43,728 nucleotides of DNA. It comes from an uncultured Bacilli bacterium (GTDB lineage Bacteria; Bacillota_I; Bacilli_A; RFN20; CAG-449). Below, in pieces: positions 35,890-43,650 of the stretch; position 1 is the first letter of the stretch, and each line of letters begins with the position of its first letter. The position numbers and the translations under genes are program-made. The notes below the pieces were generated by a model, which had not been told where the DNA came from, made no database searches, and saw nothing but the letters and a program-made list of their open reading frames with translations. The stretch is from the NCBI GenBank assembly GCA_944332225.1, contig CALVJO010000013.1:1-43728 (forward strand), read 5' to 3'.

Positions 35890-37731
35890 TCACTCTAATT
35901 CAACCTTACCTTGATACAAGGCATAATACTTTCCTTTTAACTCTAATAGCTGAGCGTTAGTTCCTCGTTCGATTATCTTTCCGTTTTCTAGATATAAAAT
36001 AGCATCTGCATTTTTAATGGTTGATAGACGATGAGCGATAACTAAAGTAGTACGATTTTTCATCAATTCATCCATCGCTTTTTGAACTAATCTTTCGCTT
36101 CTAGTGTCAATATTAGAAGTCGCCTCATCAAGAATTAATAATGGAGGCATGCTGAGACACGCTCTAGCTAAAGATAGTAACTGTCTCTGCCCTTGAGAAA
36201 GATTATGACCATCATCAAATAAAACAGTATCATATCCTTGAGGTAACATCTTGATCCATGAATCGCAGTTAGCTATTTTTGCAGCTTTAACTACTTCTTC
36301 AAAAGTAGAATGACGTCTAGAATATAGAATATTGTCTTTAATCGTCCCAGTGAAAAGATGAGTGTCTTGAGTAACCATAGAGATAGCTCTTCTTAAATCA
36401 TCTAGTTTAATATCCTTGATATTGATTCCATCATAATAAATCTCACCTCTAGAAATATTATAGAATCTATTTATTAAAGATATGATGGTAGTCTTTCCAG
36501 CACCTGTAGACCCAACAAAAGCGATCTTTTGTCCGTCTTTTGCGTAGAATGAAATATCATCTAAAACAATTTTTTCATCATTATAGCCAAATGTGACATC
36601 TTTAAAGACGATTTCACCTCTTAACTCTTTAGTAAGATATGTTCCCTCGTTAGTTGGAATATTCCATGAATATCGATTCTTATACTCTCCTTCATCAGAT
36701 AGCTTAATTAAGGTTACCTTACCATTATCTATTTCGCTTTCTTCATCTAAATAGTAGAATATTCTTTCACATCCTGCTAAAGCGGTAAGAATGTTATTTA
36801 TATGCTGAGTAAACATATTAAATGGTTGAGCGCTTTGTCTAACATTAACAATATATGTAGTTAATGAACCTAAGCCAGATATCCACTTGTTGACTAAAAA
36901 ACACGCTCCAACAATTGATGCTATTGTAAATTCTAAATAAGAAAGTGAGACGATAACTGGAACATTAAGCTGAGTATGAAAGAAAGATTTTTGAGAAGCT
37001 TCTAACCATGATTTATTAACCTTATCAAAGCTTTCAAATGATTCATCTTCATGGTTAAAAGCTTTAGAAACTTTCATTCCGTTAATATCTTCTTCAACTT
37101 TAGAATTAATGTTAGCAATTTCACTTTGCTGCATCGTGTAATACTTTCGACATTTCTTAGTATTAAAGAAAATAAACAACACTAAAAGAGCCATGAAGAA
37201 GTAAATTATTAAAGCTAGATAGATATTGATGATTGCTAAGATAACAATAGTTCCTACAATATTACAAAAGCAAAAAATGATGTTGGCAAAGCTATCATTT
37301 AAAGCATTAACTAAAGTATCCACGTCATTAGTGAAATAAGACATGATTTCTCCATGAGGATGCTCATCAAAGTACTTAATAGGTAGATCTTGAAGATGAG
37401 TAGATAATTCCTTACGAATATTAAAAATTACATCTTGGGCTAGTCTCACCATCATCTGGGTGTATGTTAAATCGCATAGAACGCCTAAACCATAGATACA
37501 CACTAAAAGCACGATATCATTGATTAAAAGAGAATAATTTTCATGTTTAATCGCTGTATCAATGATGACTCCAAGCATGTATGAACCAAATATTTGAGCA
37601 AAAGAGGTGTAAACTACCAATAAGAAAACCACGATAAGAAGATATTTTTTCTTACCAAAATACTTAATGAGTCTCATTAAGGTTTTTAAAGGATTTTTTG
37701 GTTTAGCAAATTTTAAAGTACCCCTAGCCAT
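35890..37731 (-). CDS. heterodimeric ABC exporter, catalytic half (BmrD/LmrD-like)
   Basis: 613 residues: six membrane helices (about 30-325), then the ATPase. Walker A GSTGAGKTT, ABC signature NLSQGQRQLLSLARACL, Walker B LLILDEATSNID with the catalytic Glu, and the switch His in VIAHRLSTIK are all canonical. The segment between membrane and ATPase domains has an insertion (about residues 345-375, NRYSWNIPTNEGTYL) common in this subfamily. It exports drugs, lipids or peptides with its partner. The start overlaps the partner gene by eight bases and has AGGAG upstream. Confidence 0.88.
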   Translation of the reverse strand: MARGTLKFAKPKNPLKTLMRLIKYFGKKKYLLIVVFLLVVYTSFAQIFGSYMLGVIIDTAIKHENYSLLINDIVLLVCIYGLGVLCDLTYTQMMVRLAQDVIFNIRKELSTHLQDLPIKYFDEHPHGEIMSYFTNDVDTLVNALNDSFANIIFCFCNIVGTIVILAIINIYLALIIYFFMALLVLFIFFNTKKCRKYYTMQQSEIANINSKVEEDINGMKVSKAFNHEDESFESFDKVNKSWLEASQKSFFHTQLNVPVIVSLSYLEFTIASIVGACFLVNKWISGLGSLTTYIVNVRQSAQPFNMFTQHINNILTALAGCERIFYYLDEESEIDNGKVTLIKLSDEGEYKNRYSWNIPTNEGTYLTKELRGEIVFKDVTFGYNDEKIVLDDISFYAKDGQKIAFVGSTGAGKTTIISLINRFYNISRGEIYYDGINIKDIKLDDLRRAISMVTQDTHLFTGTIKDNILYSRRHSTFEEVVKAAKIANCDSWIKMLPQGYDTVLFDDGHNLSQGQRQLLSLARACLSMPPLLILDEATSNIDTRSERLVQKAMDELMKNRTTLVIAHRLSTIKNADAILYLENGKIIERGTNAQLLELKGKYYALYQGKVELE

Positions 37732-39484
37732 CGATATCTCCTATCTTTTGAAGCTCATCGATATCTTTATAAATCTCATCTTTAGCTAATAAATATTCAT
37801 GAGTTCCAATATTTGTAATCTGACCATTATCTAAGACGATTATCTTATCAGCATCTTTAATCGCGGATATCTTTTGAGATATCACAATCTTAGTCATTAA
37901 CGGTAAATCATGCTTTAAATTATATTTAACCTTGCTTTCAGTTATTTTATCTAATGCTGAAAATGAATCGTCTAAAATTAAAATTTTAGGATTTTTTATT
38001 AAGGCTCTTGCTATACAAATTCTTTGTCTTTGACCACCAGAAAGCGAGGTGCCACCTTGCGATACTTGAGTGTCAAATCCATTTGGTAATTGATTTATTA
38101 TAAAATCGTAGCATTCAGCAGTTTTGCAAGCCTTTATAATCTCATCCATAGATGCATTTTTATTTCCCCATAGTAAATTTTCTTTAACAGTTCCTTTAAA
38201 GAGCAAAGGGGACTGAAATGAGACGCTGATAGCCTCACGAAGATTATTTAAAGAATAGTCTTTAATATCATGTTCATCGATTTTAATTGATCCTTCATTA
38301 ACTTCATAAAAACGGTCAATTAAAGATATTAAAGTTGATTTAGAAGAACCAGTTTGACCGATGATACCAACAAATTCACCGTTGTTTATCTCAAAATTAA
38401 TATTTTTTAAAACATATTCTTTACCTTCATCACGATATTTAAAGTTAACGTTATTAAAGACGATTGTTCCTTCATTAACTTTTAAAGGAGATGAGGCATC
38501 ATCAATAATTTCACTTTTACAATCTAATACTTCTTTAATTCTAGAAATTGAAGCAGAGGAACGATTGATGGCCATTAAAACATTAGAAAACATGATGATA
38601 GTCGATAATAGCTGCATCACGTAGGTTAAGAAGGTTTGAATATCCTCTAACATAATCGCGTGAGATGGCTGCATATAAAGCAATCCTCCAAAGTAGACTA
38701 TCAATATCATGGTCGTGTAATTGGCTAATTGTCCAGCAGGCATAGCTAAAGCGTTAACTGATAAAGTCTTTTTTGAGGTTTTTTCTAAACTCTCATTAGC
38801 ATTTTGAAACTTCTCAATCTCATAATCTTTTTTGCAGTAAGCCTTGATAGTTTTAATAGCTAAAACCGATTCTTGAGTAATTCGATTAATATTATCAATT
38901 AATTTTTGAATTAATAAGAATTTAGGTTTTACATATCTAACAATTAAAAAGATGATAATAGCAAGAAAAATTAAACTAAAGAAAAATGCTAAAGATAATA
39001 AAGGCGATATTATAAGAGAAAACTTTAAAGAAAATATCATCATAAACGGAGCCCTTAAAGCTGGTCTAAGAGACGTGCATAAAGTATCAGATATAATTTG
39101 AACATCATTAGTTAATCTAGTTATTAACGAAGAAGTTCTGAATTCATCTAAATTAGAAAAAGAATATTTTTGAATTCTAAGATACTGTTGCTTTCTAAGC
39201 TCATAGCCAAATCCTCGGCAAGCTTTAGAAGTGAATCTTGCTGAGCCCACGCCAAAGACGAAAGCTAAAATAGAAATCATTATCATGATTCCTCCAATCA
39301 TTAGAATATAATTTAAATCCATCGTGTAAGTTATATCATCAACTGTATGTATTCCATTAGTAATTAAAACATTCATCAAAAATGGAAGAGATACCTCCAT
39401 AATTGATTCTAAAATTACGGTGATGACAGCCAAAATAAAGGTTACTTTATAAGGCTTCATGCATTTAGCTAAGTCTTTTATCAT
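37724..39484 (-). CDS. heterodimeric ABC exporter, half with degenerate ATP site (BmrC/LmrC-like)
   Basis: 586 residues. It has six membrane helices and an ATPase whose Walker A is GQTGSSKST (Ser for Gly) and Walker B ILILDDS (Asp in place of the catalytic Glu). The switch residue is Gln (VISQKISAIK) instead of His. The signature LSGGQRQRICIARAL is intact, so it completes the active site of the partner. This asymmetry is the known pattern of BmrCD, LmrCD and TM287/288. The start codon has no Shine-Dalgarno. The promoter directly before it would give an almost leaderless mRNA. Confidence 0.9.
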   Translation of the reverse strand: MIKDLAKCMKPYKVTFILAVITVILESIMEVSLPFLMNVLITNGIHTVDDITYTMDLNYILMIGGIMIMISILAFVFGVGSARFTSKACRGFGYELRKQQYLRIQKYSFSNLDEFRTSSLITRLTNDVQIISDTLCTSLRPALRAPFMMIFSLKFSLIISPLLSLAFFFSLIFLAIIIFLIVRYVKPKFLLIQKLIDNINRITQESVLAIKTIKAYCKKDYEIEKFQNANESLEKTSKKTLSVNALAMPAGQLANYTTMILIVYFGGLLYMQPSHAIMLEDIQTFLTYVMQLLSTIIMFSNVLMAINRSSASISRIKEVLDCKSEIIDDASSPLKVNEGTIVFNNVNFKYRDEGKEYVLKNINFEINNGEFVGIIGQTGSSKSTLISLIDRFYEVNEGSIKIDEHDIKDYSLNNLREAISVSFQSPLLFKGTVKENLLWGNKNASMDEIIKACKTAECYDFIINQLPNGFDTQVSQGGTSLSGGQRQRICIARALIKNPKILILDDSFSALDKITESKVKYNLKHDLPLMTKIVISQKISAIKDADKIIVLDNGQITNIGTHEYLLAKDEIYKDIDELQKIGDIDG

Positions 39485-39492
39485 GTTTTGTG

Positions 39493-39521
39493 ATTTTAAA
39501 CCCGGTTTTTAATTTTTACAA
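39493..39521 (-). promoter_or_regulatory. promoter of the ABC exporter operon
   Basis: TTGTAA (plus 39516-39521), 17 bases, TAAAAT (39493-39498) on the minus strand. The start point would be one to three bases before the ATG. Another TATAAT about 30 bases further upstream offers a conventional leader. Confidence 0.5.
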
Positions 39522-39599
39522 TTATATTTTAAAAAAAATACTTACAAAGATTTAGTAGTTTAATAATTTATTTTGCTTTATCGAAAAACTGATTATTTT

Positions 39600-39832
39600 T
39601 CATTCAAAATAATACATTCCTAGATAACTATCATCATCGGTTGTTTTAACCATAGTTAGAAATTTAAAACCATAACGTTCATAATAATTAACATGTTCTG
39701 TTATTAAATATACCTTATTAATTCCTTTAGATTTTAAATCTTTAACTGCTATCTTTAATAAGTTTCCACCTATACCATTATTACGGTATTCTTCTTCAAC
39801 ATATAAAGTGCAGAGATTTGGGAAAAGATCAA
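39600..39832 (-). pseudogene. remnant of a GNAT acetyltransferase (C-terminal half)
   Basis: The frame after an in-frame TGA reads LYVEEEYRNNGIGGNLLKIA, the acetyl-CoA-binding motif (R/Q-x-x-G-x-G/A), then NYYERYGFKFL, the usual GNAT closing element, and ends at a TGA at 39600-39602. About 75 of 140-150 residues remain. The same frame continues upstream through the stop (LIIYL-stop-IDLFPNLC) and then loses similarity. The rest of the 574-base gap up to 40058 holds only a 45-codon fragment without a start (ending near 39881) that I cannot assign, and the terminator of the SPFH operon. Confidence 0.75.
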
Positions 39833-40024
39833 TTCATAAATAAATTATAACTTGATTAATTCATTTAATATATAGATTATTTATTGACATAAATAGATAA
39901 CATTATCTTCCTTTATTTTGTACATATGTGTTTGAACTGCTATTAATAAAGTAGATAAATAATCTTCTTTAATCTCATTTTTCTTTTTTACACTTTCATC
40001 ATCAAATACAATTTCCAAGACAAT

Positions 40025-40047
40025 AAAAAAGCAGGTTTGATCCTGCT
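40025..40047 (-). terminator. terminator of the SPFH/NfeD operon
   Basis: AGCAGG (40030-40035) pairs with CCTGCT (40042-40047) around a six-base loop, followed on the minus strand by TTTTTT. It begins 12 bases after the stop codon at 40059. Confidence 0.9.
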
Positions 40048-40058
40048 TAGCATGTTAT

Positions 40059-41039
40059 TTATTGCTTATCTTTATTTGTTTCTTCTTTATTGGCAGAAAG
40101 AACTTCACCAATCGCGGCTATGCTAGAAGCTAAATCCTGAATGTTTGACGGAATTATAAGCTTCGTGGATTTTCCATCCGCGACCTTTTCTAAGGCTTCA
40201 TAGCTTAAGATAGTTAAGACTTCTTTACTTGGATCAACATTTTTAATTGATTCAATACCGGCAGCTTCAGCCTCTCTAATTAGCTTCATACCTTCAGCTT
40301 CAGCTTGCTTAACTTTTAAAATCGATTCAGCTTCACCTTCAGCCTTTTTGATCATAGCTTCTTTTTCTGCTTCTGCGCGTAAGATTTGTGACTCTTTTTC
40401 TCCTTCTGCTTGCAAGATCTTAGAACGCTTCTCACCTTCGGCTAAAAGGATTTTTTCTCTTCTCTCTCTTTCCGCGCGCATCTGTCTTTCCATGGCATCG
40501 CGGATATCTTGAGGAGGTAAAATGTTCTTTACTTCGACTCTGTTAACCTTGATTCCCCATGGATCAGTAGCTTCATCTAGAATGCTTCTCATCTTGGAAT
40601 TGATGATGTCCCTACTAGTTAAGGTAGCATCTAATTCAAGTTCACCGATGATATTTCTTAAGGTAGTCGCAGATAATTTTTCAATCGCGAATATTGGGTT
40701 TTCGACTCCGTAAGTATATAGCTTAGGATCCAAGACAGAATAGAAGATAACGGTATCGATCTGCATAGTGACGTTATCTTTGGTGATAACTGGCTGAGGA
40801 TCAAAGTCTTTGACCTGTTCCTTCATAGAAACGATGCTGGCGACTCTATCAACGAAAGGCAATAAGAAGTGGATACCTACTGACCATGTCGCGTGATAAG
40901 CACCTAATCTTTCAATGATATACTTACTTGTCTGCGTAACAATTCTGATTCTACTAATTAAGTAGACGAGAATAGCTAAAACAACGACGCAGACGACGAC
41001 AATTCCTACTATTCCTCCTGTGCTCATTAAATAAACCAT
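40059..41039 (-). CDS. SPFH/stomatin-type membrane protein (QmcA/paraslipin-like)
   Basis: 326 residues. One N-terminal membrane helix (about 8-27) is followed by the Band-7/SPFH domain (about 30-185: IIERLGAYHATWSVGIHFLLPFVDRV, ELELDATLTSRDIIN, WGIKVNRVEVKNI-LPP). A long coiled coil of Ala-Glu repeats follows (about 187-265). The C-terminal helix (SYEALEKVADGKSTKLIIPSN) is typical of the QmcA group. Such proteins build large ring or cage assemblies that organise membrane domains. It pairs with the NfeD-like gene 27 bases upstream, as is usual. Good AAGGAGG before the ATG at 41039; the ATG five codons later is also possible. Confidence 0.92.
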   Translation of the reverse strand: MVYLMSTGGIVGIVVVCVVVLAILVYLISRIRIVTQTSKYIIERLGAYHATWSVGIHFLLPFVDRVASIVSMKEQVKDFDPQPVITKDNVTMQIDTVIFYSVLDPKLYTYGVENPIFAIEKLSATTLRNIIGELELDATLTSRDIINSKMRSILDEATDPWGIKVNRVEVKNILPPQDIRDAMERQMRAERERREKILLAEGEKRSKILQAEGEKESQILRAEAEKEAMIKKAEGEAESILKVKQAEAEGMKLIREAEAAGIESIKNVDPSKEVLTILSYEALEKVADGKSTKLIIPSNIQDLASSIAAIGEVLSANKEETNKDKQ

Positions 41040-41066
41040 AACTCTTTCCTCCTTGTTTATTTATGT

Positions 41067-41513
41067 TTAATTATGTTTTTTAATTATCAACTTATTACCT
41101 TTAATCGCGATAATTGTGACGTATTCACCTTCTTTTATAGGTTCCATATCATCATCGGCAAGGACTGTTTGATAGATGACATCGTTAATCTTAACCTCTC
41201 CATAATCATCTTTCATGGTATCTTTCTTTAATAAGACGACCTGTCCGATTAAAGAATCAGCATTAGTTTTTCTAATTTGATTCTTTAACATCTTCTTAAC
41301 TATAGGTCTCGTTAATATTAAAGTGATTATTGAGACAATGACGAAGACGATAATTTCTCCCCAGAATGGCATTTCTGGAAATAAAGAGAGGATGATCGCG
41401 ACAAGTGCGCCTAAAGAGAACCAGATGGAAACTAAATCTTGAGTTAAAGCTTCAAATATTAAAGTGATGATAAATATGGCTAACCAAATCCAAATCATAT
41501 AAGGCTCAATCAT
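41067..41513 (-). CDS. NfeD-like membrane protein with C-terminal OB fold
   Basis: 148 residues. Two or three membrane helices (about 6-24, 29-46, 52-69) are followed by a soluble OB-fold domain (about 85-146: SLIGQVVLLKKDTMKDDYGEVKINDVIYQ, GEYVTIIAIKGNKLIIKK). This is the short NfeD form without protease domain, which partners stomatin-type proteins in membrane microdomains. Its start overlaps the stop of the preceding gene (TAATG), so translation is coupled. Gene order NfeD then SPFH matches the conserved pair. Confidence 0.9.
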   Translation of the reverse strand: MIEPYMIWIWLAIFIITLIFEALTQDLVSIWFSLGALVAIILSLFPEMPFWGEIIVFVIVSIITLILTRPIVKKMLKNQIRKTNADSLIGQVVLLKKDTMKDDYGEVKINDVIYQTVLADDDMEPIKEGEYVTIIAIKGNKLIIKKHN

Positions 41514-41887
41514 TATAATCCCTCCTCTATTTTGATGATGATAAGTTTTTTGTCTTCATAGTACTTACCATTATATTTGATAAAACCGTCTTTCGGTATA
41601 TTAAGTGAGAAAGTCTTTTCAATAAACTCGATGACGCTTCTTTGACTAATCCTGCCGTAAGTCTTGGTGATATGTAATTTTAATAAGCTGCTTTCAGGAT
41701 AGACTCCGCTTAAGGCTTCATCCTTATCTAATTTAAAAAGATAGATTTCATTTTTTTCTTTATCGCAAGCTAATCTAACCCTATAGGCATCGTTAAAACA
41801 ATTAATTAAAGATTTATTTAGTAATAGATAACTAGTATAGATACTAACATAGCCAGTGAATTTGTCGTTTTCATAAAATTCAAGCAC
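41513..41887 (-). CDS. 124-residue protein of unknown function, first gene of the SPFH operon
   Basis: It starts at a GTG (41887) with AGGAGG eight bases upstream. No signal peptide or membrane helix; the composition is that of a small soluble alpha/beta protein. The sequence has YRVRLACDKEKNEIYLFKLDKDEA in the middle and a helix-like KTYGRISQRSVIEFIEKTFSLNI near 75-97, then a strand-turn-strand GFIKYNGKYYEDKKLIIIK. I do not recognise a family. Its one-base overlap with the NfeD-like gene implies a shared function, perhaps as a cytoplasmic partner of the microdomain proteins. Confidence 0.75.
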   Translation of the reverse strand: MLEFYENDKFTGYVSIYTSYLLLNKSLINCFNDAYRVRLACDKEKNEIYLFKLDKDEALSGVYPESSLLKLHITKTYGRISQRSVIEFIEKTFSLNIPKDGFIKYNGKYYEDKKLIIIKIEEGL

Positions 41888-41907
41888 AGTAGCTACCTCC
41901 TAAGGCT

Positions 41908-41935
41908 ATTATACATAAAATACATAAATATACAA
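41908..41935 (-). promoter_or_regulatory. promoter of the SPFH/NfeD operon
   Basis: A perfect TATAAT (plus 41908-41913) has TTGTAT at 41930-41935, 16 bases upstream on the minus strand. The leader would be only about 15 bases and starts at the ribosome binding site. The remainder of the 257-base gap to 42144 shows no gene; it holds the short direct repeats at 42009-42087. Confidence 0.6.
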
Positions 41936-42008
41936 GAAATTTCAAAAAAATATTGGTAGCTAAAATCTTTGATAATACATTATCTAAAAATCGTCTTTAT
42001 AATAAAAG

Positions 42009-42087
42009 TTTGATACATTTAGATATTTTCTAAACGCACCAAACATATTTTAAAGATAATGCCAACATACTACGCTTTTGATACATT
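42009..42087. repeat. two copies of an 11-base direct repeat
   Basis: TTTGATACATT occurs at 42009-42019 and 42077-42087, with a looser version (TTTGATAATACATT) ending near 42001. The spacing is 68 bases, in the non-coding stretch just after the AlbA-domain gene. Function unknown; may be binding sites or chance in AT-rich DNA. Confidence 0.4.
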
Positions 42088-42144
42088 GCACACCATTACA
42101 ACGGCAACAACGGTAACTTTTAGGTTAAACTATTAATCAATATT

Positions 42145-43476
42145 TTAATCTATGATTTCCCAATGACCACCTTTATCAGGGCCAACACGTTTAATTTTAT
42201 TTGATTTTTTAATAATTCTAGAAATTGTGATACGCGACTTATTACATAACTTAGCTAAAGCTTCTTGTGATACGTATGGATTTGATTTAATTGCTGAAAT
42301 AATCGTTTTTTCTGTATCATTTTCTGTATCATTTTCTGTATCATTTTCTGTATCATGTTTTGCACCAACATCAGTGACATGCATAGAGGCCATCACCTCT
42401 GCATCATATGGTATAGAAACATTTATATAATTTTCTTCAATATCAAATACATTCTTATCATAGTGTTTTAAAACTTCAGGCACTCCATAACCCGTTTGTT
42501 CGACATATTTTAAGTCAGATAAAACTCTCATCAGTTCTTTATTTCGAGGAGTACTTATTCCTTTGAAGAACATTTCTTTGGTTTCACCATCAGGCAATCC
42601 ACCATGAGATATAACTTCGATATGATTGGAAAAAATATAAACAGCCGGTTCTACAATAGACCAATCATTATGAGCAATGGCATTTATAAACACTTCTCTT
42701 AAACTTGCCATATCCATGAGTCTTTTATCAACTCTTTGAGCACCAACAATTCTAGATTTAGTAATATTTTCTGCTTCTAGCCTATTAATTACCCTATCTA
42801 TAGCGACTAATAAACATTGATAACCATATTCACTTTTTTCTAATAAAACAGATTTATCTTCACCTTGAAATCTAGCTACCTTAATTGAAATTCTATTTTC
42901 ATCAGATAAAAGCTCGGCAAGAAAATTATATCTACCATCATCAGTTTTTAAATGAAGATTATCTACCAAAGTTTCGTCGTTTAAATGATATCCTTTGCTA
43001 GAATAATAAATCTTTAGTTGGTTAAAACTAAAATTCTTTTGACTACTTGGAGTTTCAATCATACTTAAATGCTTTGAATAAGTTTTTATAAATCTTCTTT
43101 CAATCTCTTCTTCACTCATTGGTGTTGAAGAAGTTCCGTCTCTATAAAAACAACCAGTCGCACTTCTTCCTTCTTTCTTGATGTAATAGAGTTTGGTTCC
43201 TTTAGTCACTCTGATCGTGATGACTGTTTTATCATCTTCAAGTAATGAACCTATTTCACATAAGCCTTCAGTTGATGGAAGAATCTGATCTCTTATGATG
43301 TCTCTTATTTCCCTCATTGTTTTGTCGACATTAGAAACGCCTAAAACATCACCGTTATCATCAACACCGATATAGATGACCCCGTTTCTAGTATTAAGGA
43401 AAGCTACTACTTCTTTAGCAAAGTCTTTATTTAACGTTCTTTTAAGTTCTATACTTTCAGATTCTTGAAATTTCAT
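42145..43476 (-). CDS. AlbA-domain ATP-binding putative transcriptional regulator (COG2865)
   Basis: 443 residues from the ATG at 43476, which has AGGTG upstream; a TTG 16 codons earlier is less likely. The AlbA_2 domain (about 4-120: ESIELKRTLNKDFAKEVVAFLNTRNGVIYIGVDDNG) is followed by a HATPase-like region (about 245-340: LREVFINAIAHNDW, EVISHGGLPDG, EQTGYGVPEVLKHY). A tandem DTEN linker (about 388-403) then leads to a C-terminal winged helix (SQEALAKLCNKSRITISRIIKKS). Such proteins are common in Bacillota and next to mobile elements; their target is unknown. It lies beside a split tRNA, which fits an accessory gene. Confidence 0.85.
   Translation of the reverse strand: MKFQESESIELKRTLNKDFAKEVVAFLNTRNGVIYIGVDDNGDVLGVSNVDKTMREIRDIIRDQILPSTEGLCEIGSLLEDDKTVITIRVTKGTKLYYIKKEGRSATGCFYRDGTSSTPMSEEEIERRFIKTYSKHLSMIETPSSQKNFSFNQLKIYYSSKGYHLNDETLVDNLHLKTDDGRYNFLAELLSDENRISIKVARFQGEDKSVLLEKSEYGYQCLLVAIDRVINRLEAENITKSRIVGAQRVDKRLMDMASLREVFINAIAHNDWSIVEPAVYIFSNHIEVISHGGLPDGETKEMFFKGISTPRNKELMRVLSDLKYVEQTGYGVPEVLKHYDKNVFDIEENYINVSIPYDAEVMASMHVTDVGAKHDTENDTENDTENDTEKTIISAIKSNPYVSQEALAKLCNKSRITISRIIKKSNKIKRVGPDKGGHWEIID
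42311..42358. repeat. 12-bp tandem repeat, four units, coding for DTEN repeats
   Basis: Unit TCTGTATCATTT starts at 42311, 42323, 42335 and 42347. The first three copies are identical and the fourth differs in one of its last bases. It encodes four Asp-Thr-Glu-(Asn/Lys) units in the linker of the AlbA-domain protein. Because the unit is 12 bases, changes in copy number keep the frame and only alter linker length. Confidence 0.92.
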
Positions 43477-43546
43477 TATAAAAGCACCTACTTTTTTAGC
43501 TATGCTAATTATACTTGAAACCAAGCTTATTTTCTAGATTCTAATT

Positions 43547-43591
43547 AAAAAAAGTCTGCACACCCTTAGAAGTTCTAAGTTTGTATCAGAC
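43547..43591 (-). terminator. terminator downstream of the tRNA-Arg fragment
   Basis: GTCTG (43554-43558) pairs with CAGAC (43587-43591), enclosing an inner seven-pair stem (CTTAGAA 43565-43571 with TTCTAAG 43573-43579). On the minus strand seven T follow. It lies 15 bases after the CCA end of the tRNA fragment, so it was probably the terminator of the intact tRNA gene. Confidence 0.7.
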
Positions 43592-43605
43592 ATGTCGTAC
43601 AAATA

Positions 43606-43650
43606 TGGTGACCCGAGAGGGATTCGAACCCCCGGCCTACGGCTTAGAAG
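43606..43650 (-). pseudogene. 3' half of tRNA-Arg(UCU), probable attachment site of an integrated element
   Basis: Reading the minus strand: anticodon loop CTTCTAA (anticodon TCT), 3' anticodon stem GCCGT, variable loop, a T-arm with five pairs and the standard loop, acceptor 3' strand and encoded CCA. Everything from the loop to CCA is well formed. The 5' anticodon-stem strand (43651-43655) reads TCCGC and no longer pairs (ACGGC expected), and no D-arm or acceptor 5' strand follows. The break is exactly at the anticodon loop, a usual crossover point for tyrosine recombinases. The other half and any integrase lie outside the window. Confidence 0.8.

Noticed and set aside
39881-40026. 45-codon minus-strand frame (contains EIKEDYLSTLLIAVQTHMYK)
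   Set aside because: No start codon, partly inside the terminator hairpin of the SPFH operon, no family recognised. Treated as chance or decayed sequence.
42311-42358. Possible CRISPR array
   Set aside because: The units are only 12 bases, contiguous without spacers, and translate in frame as a peptide repeat.
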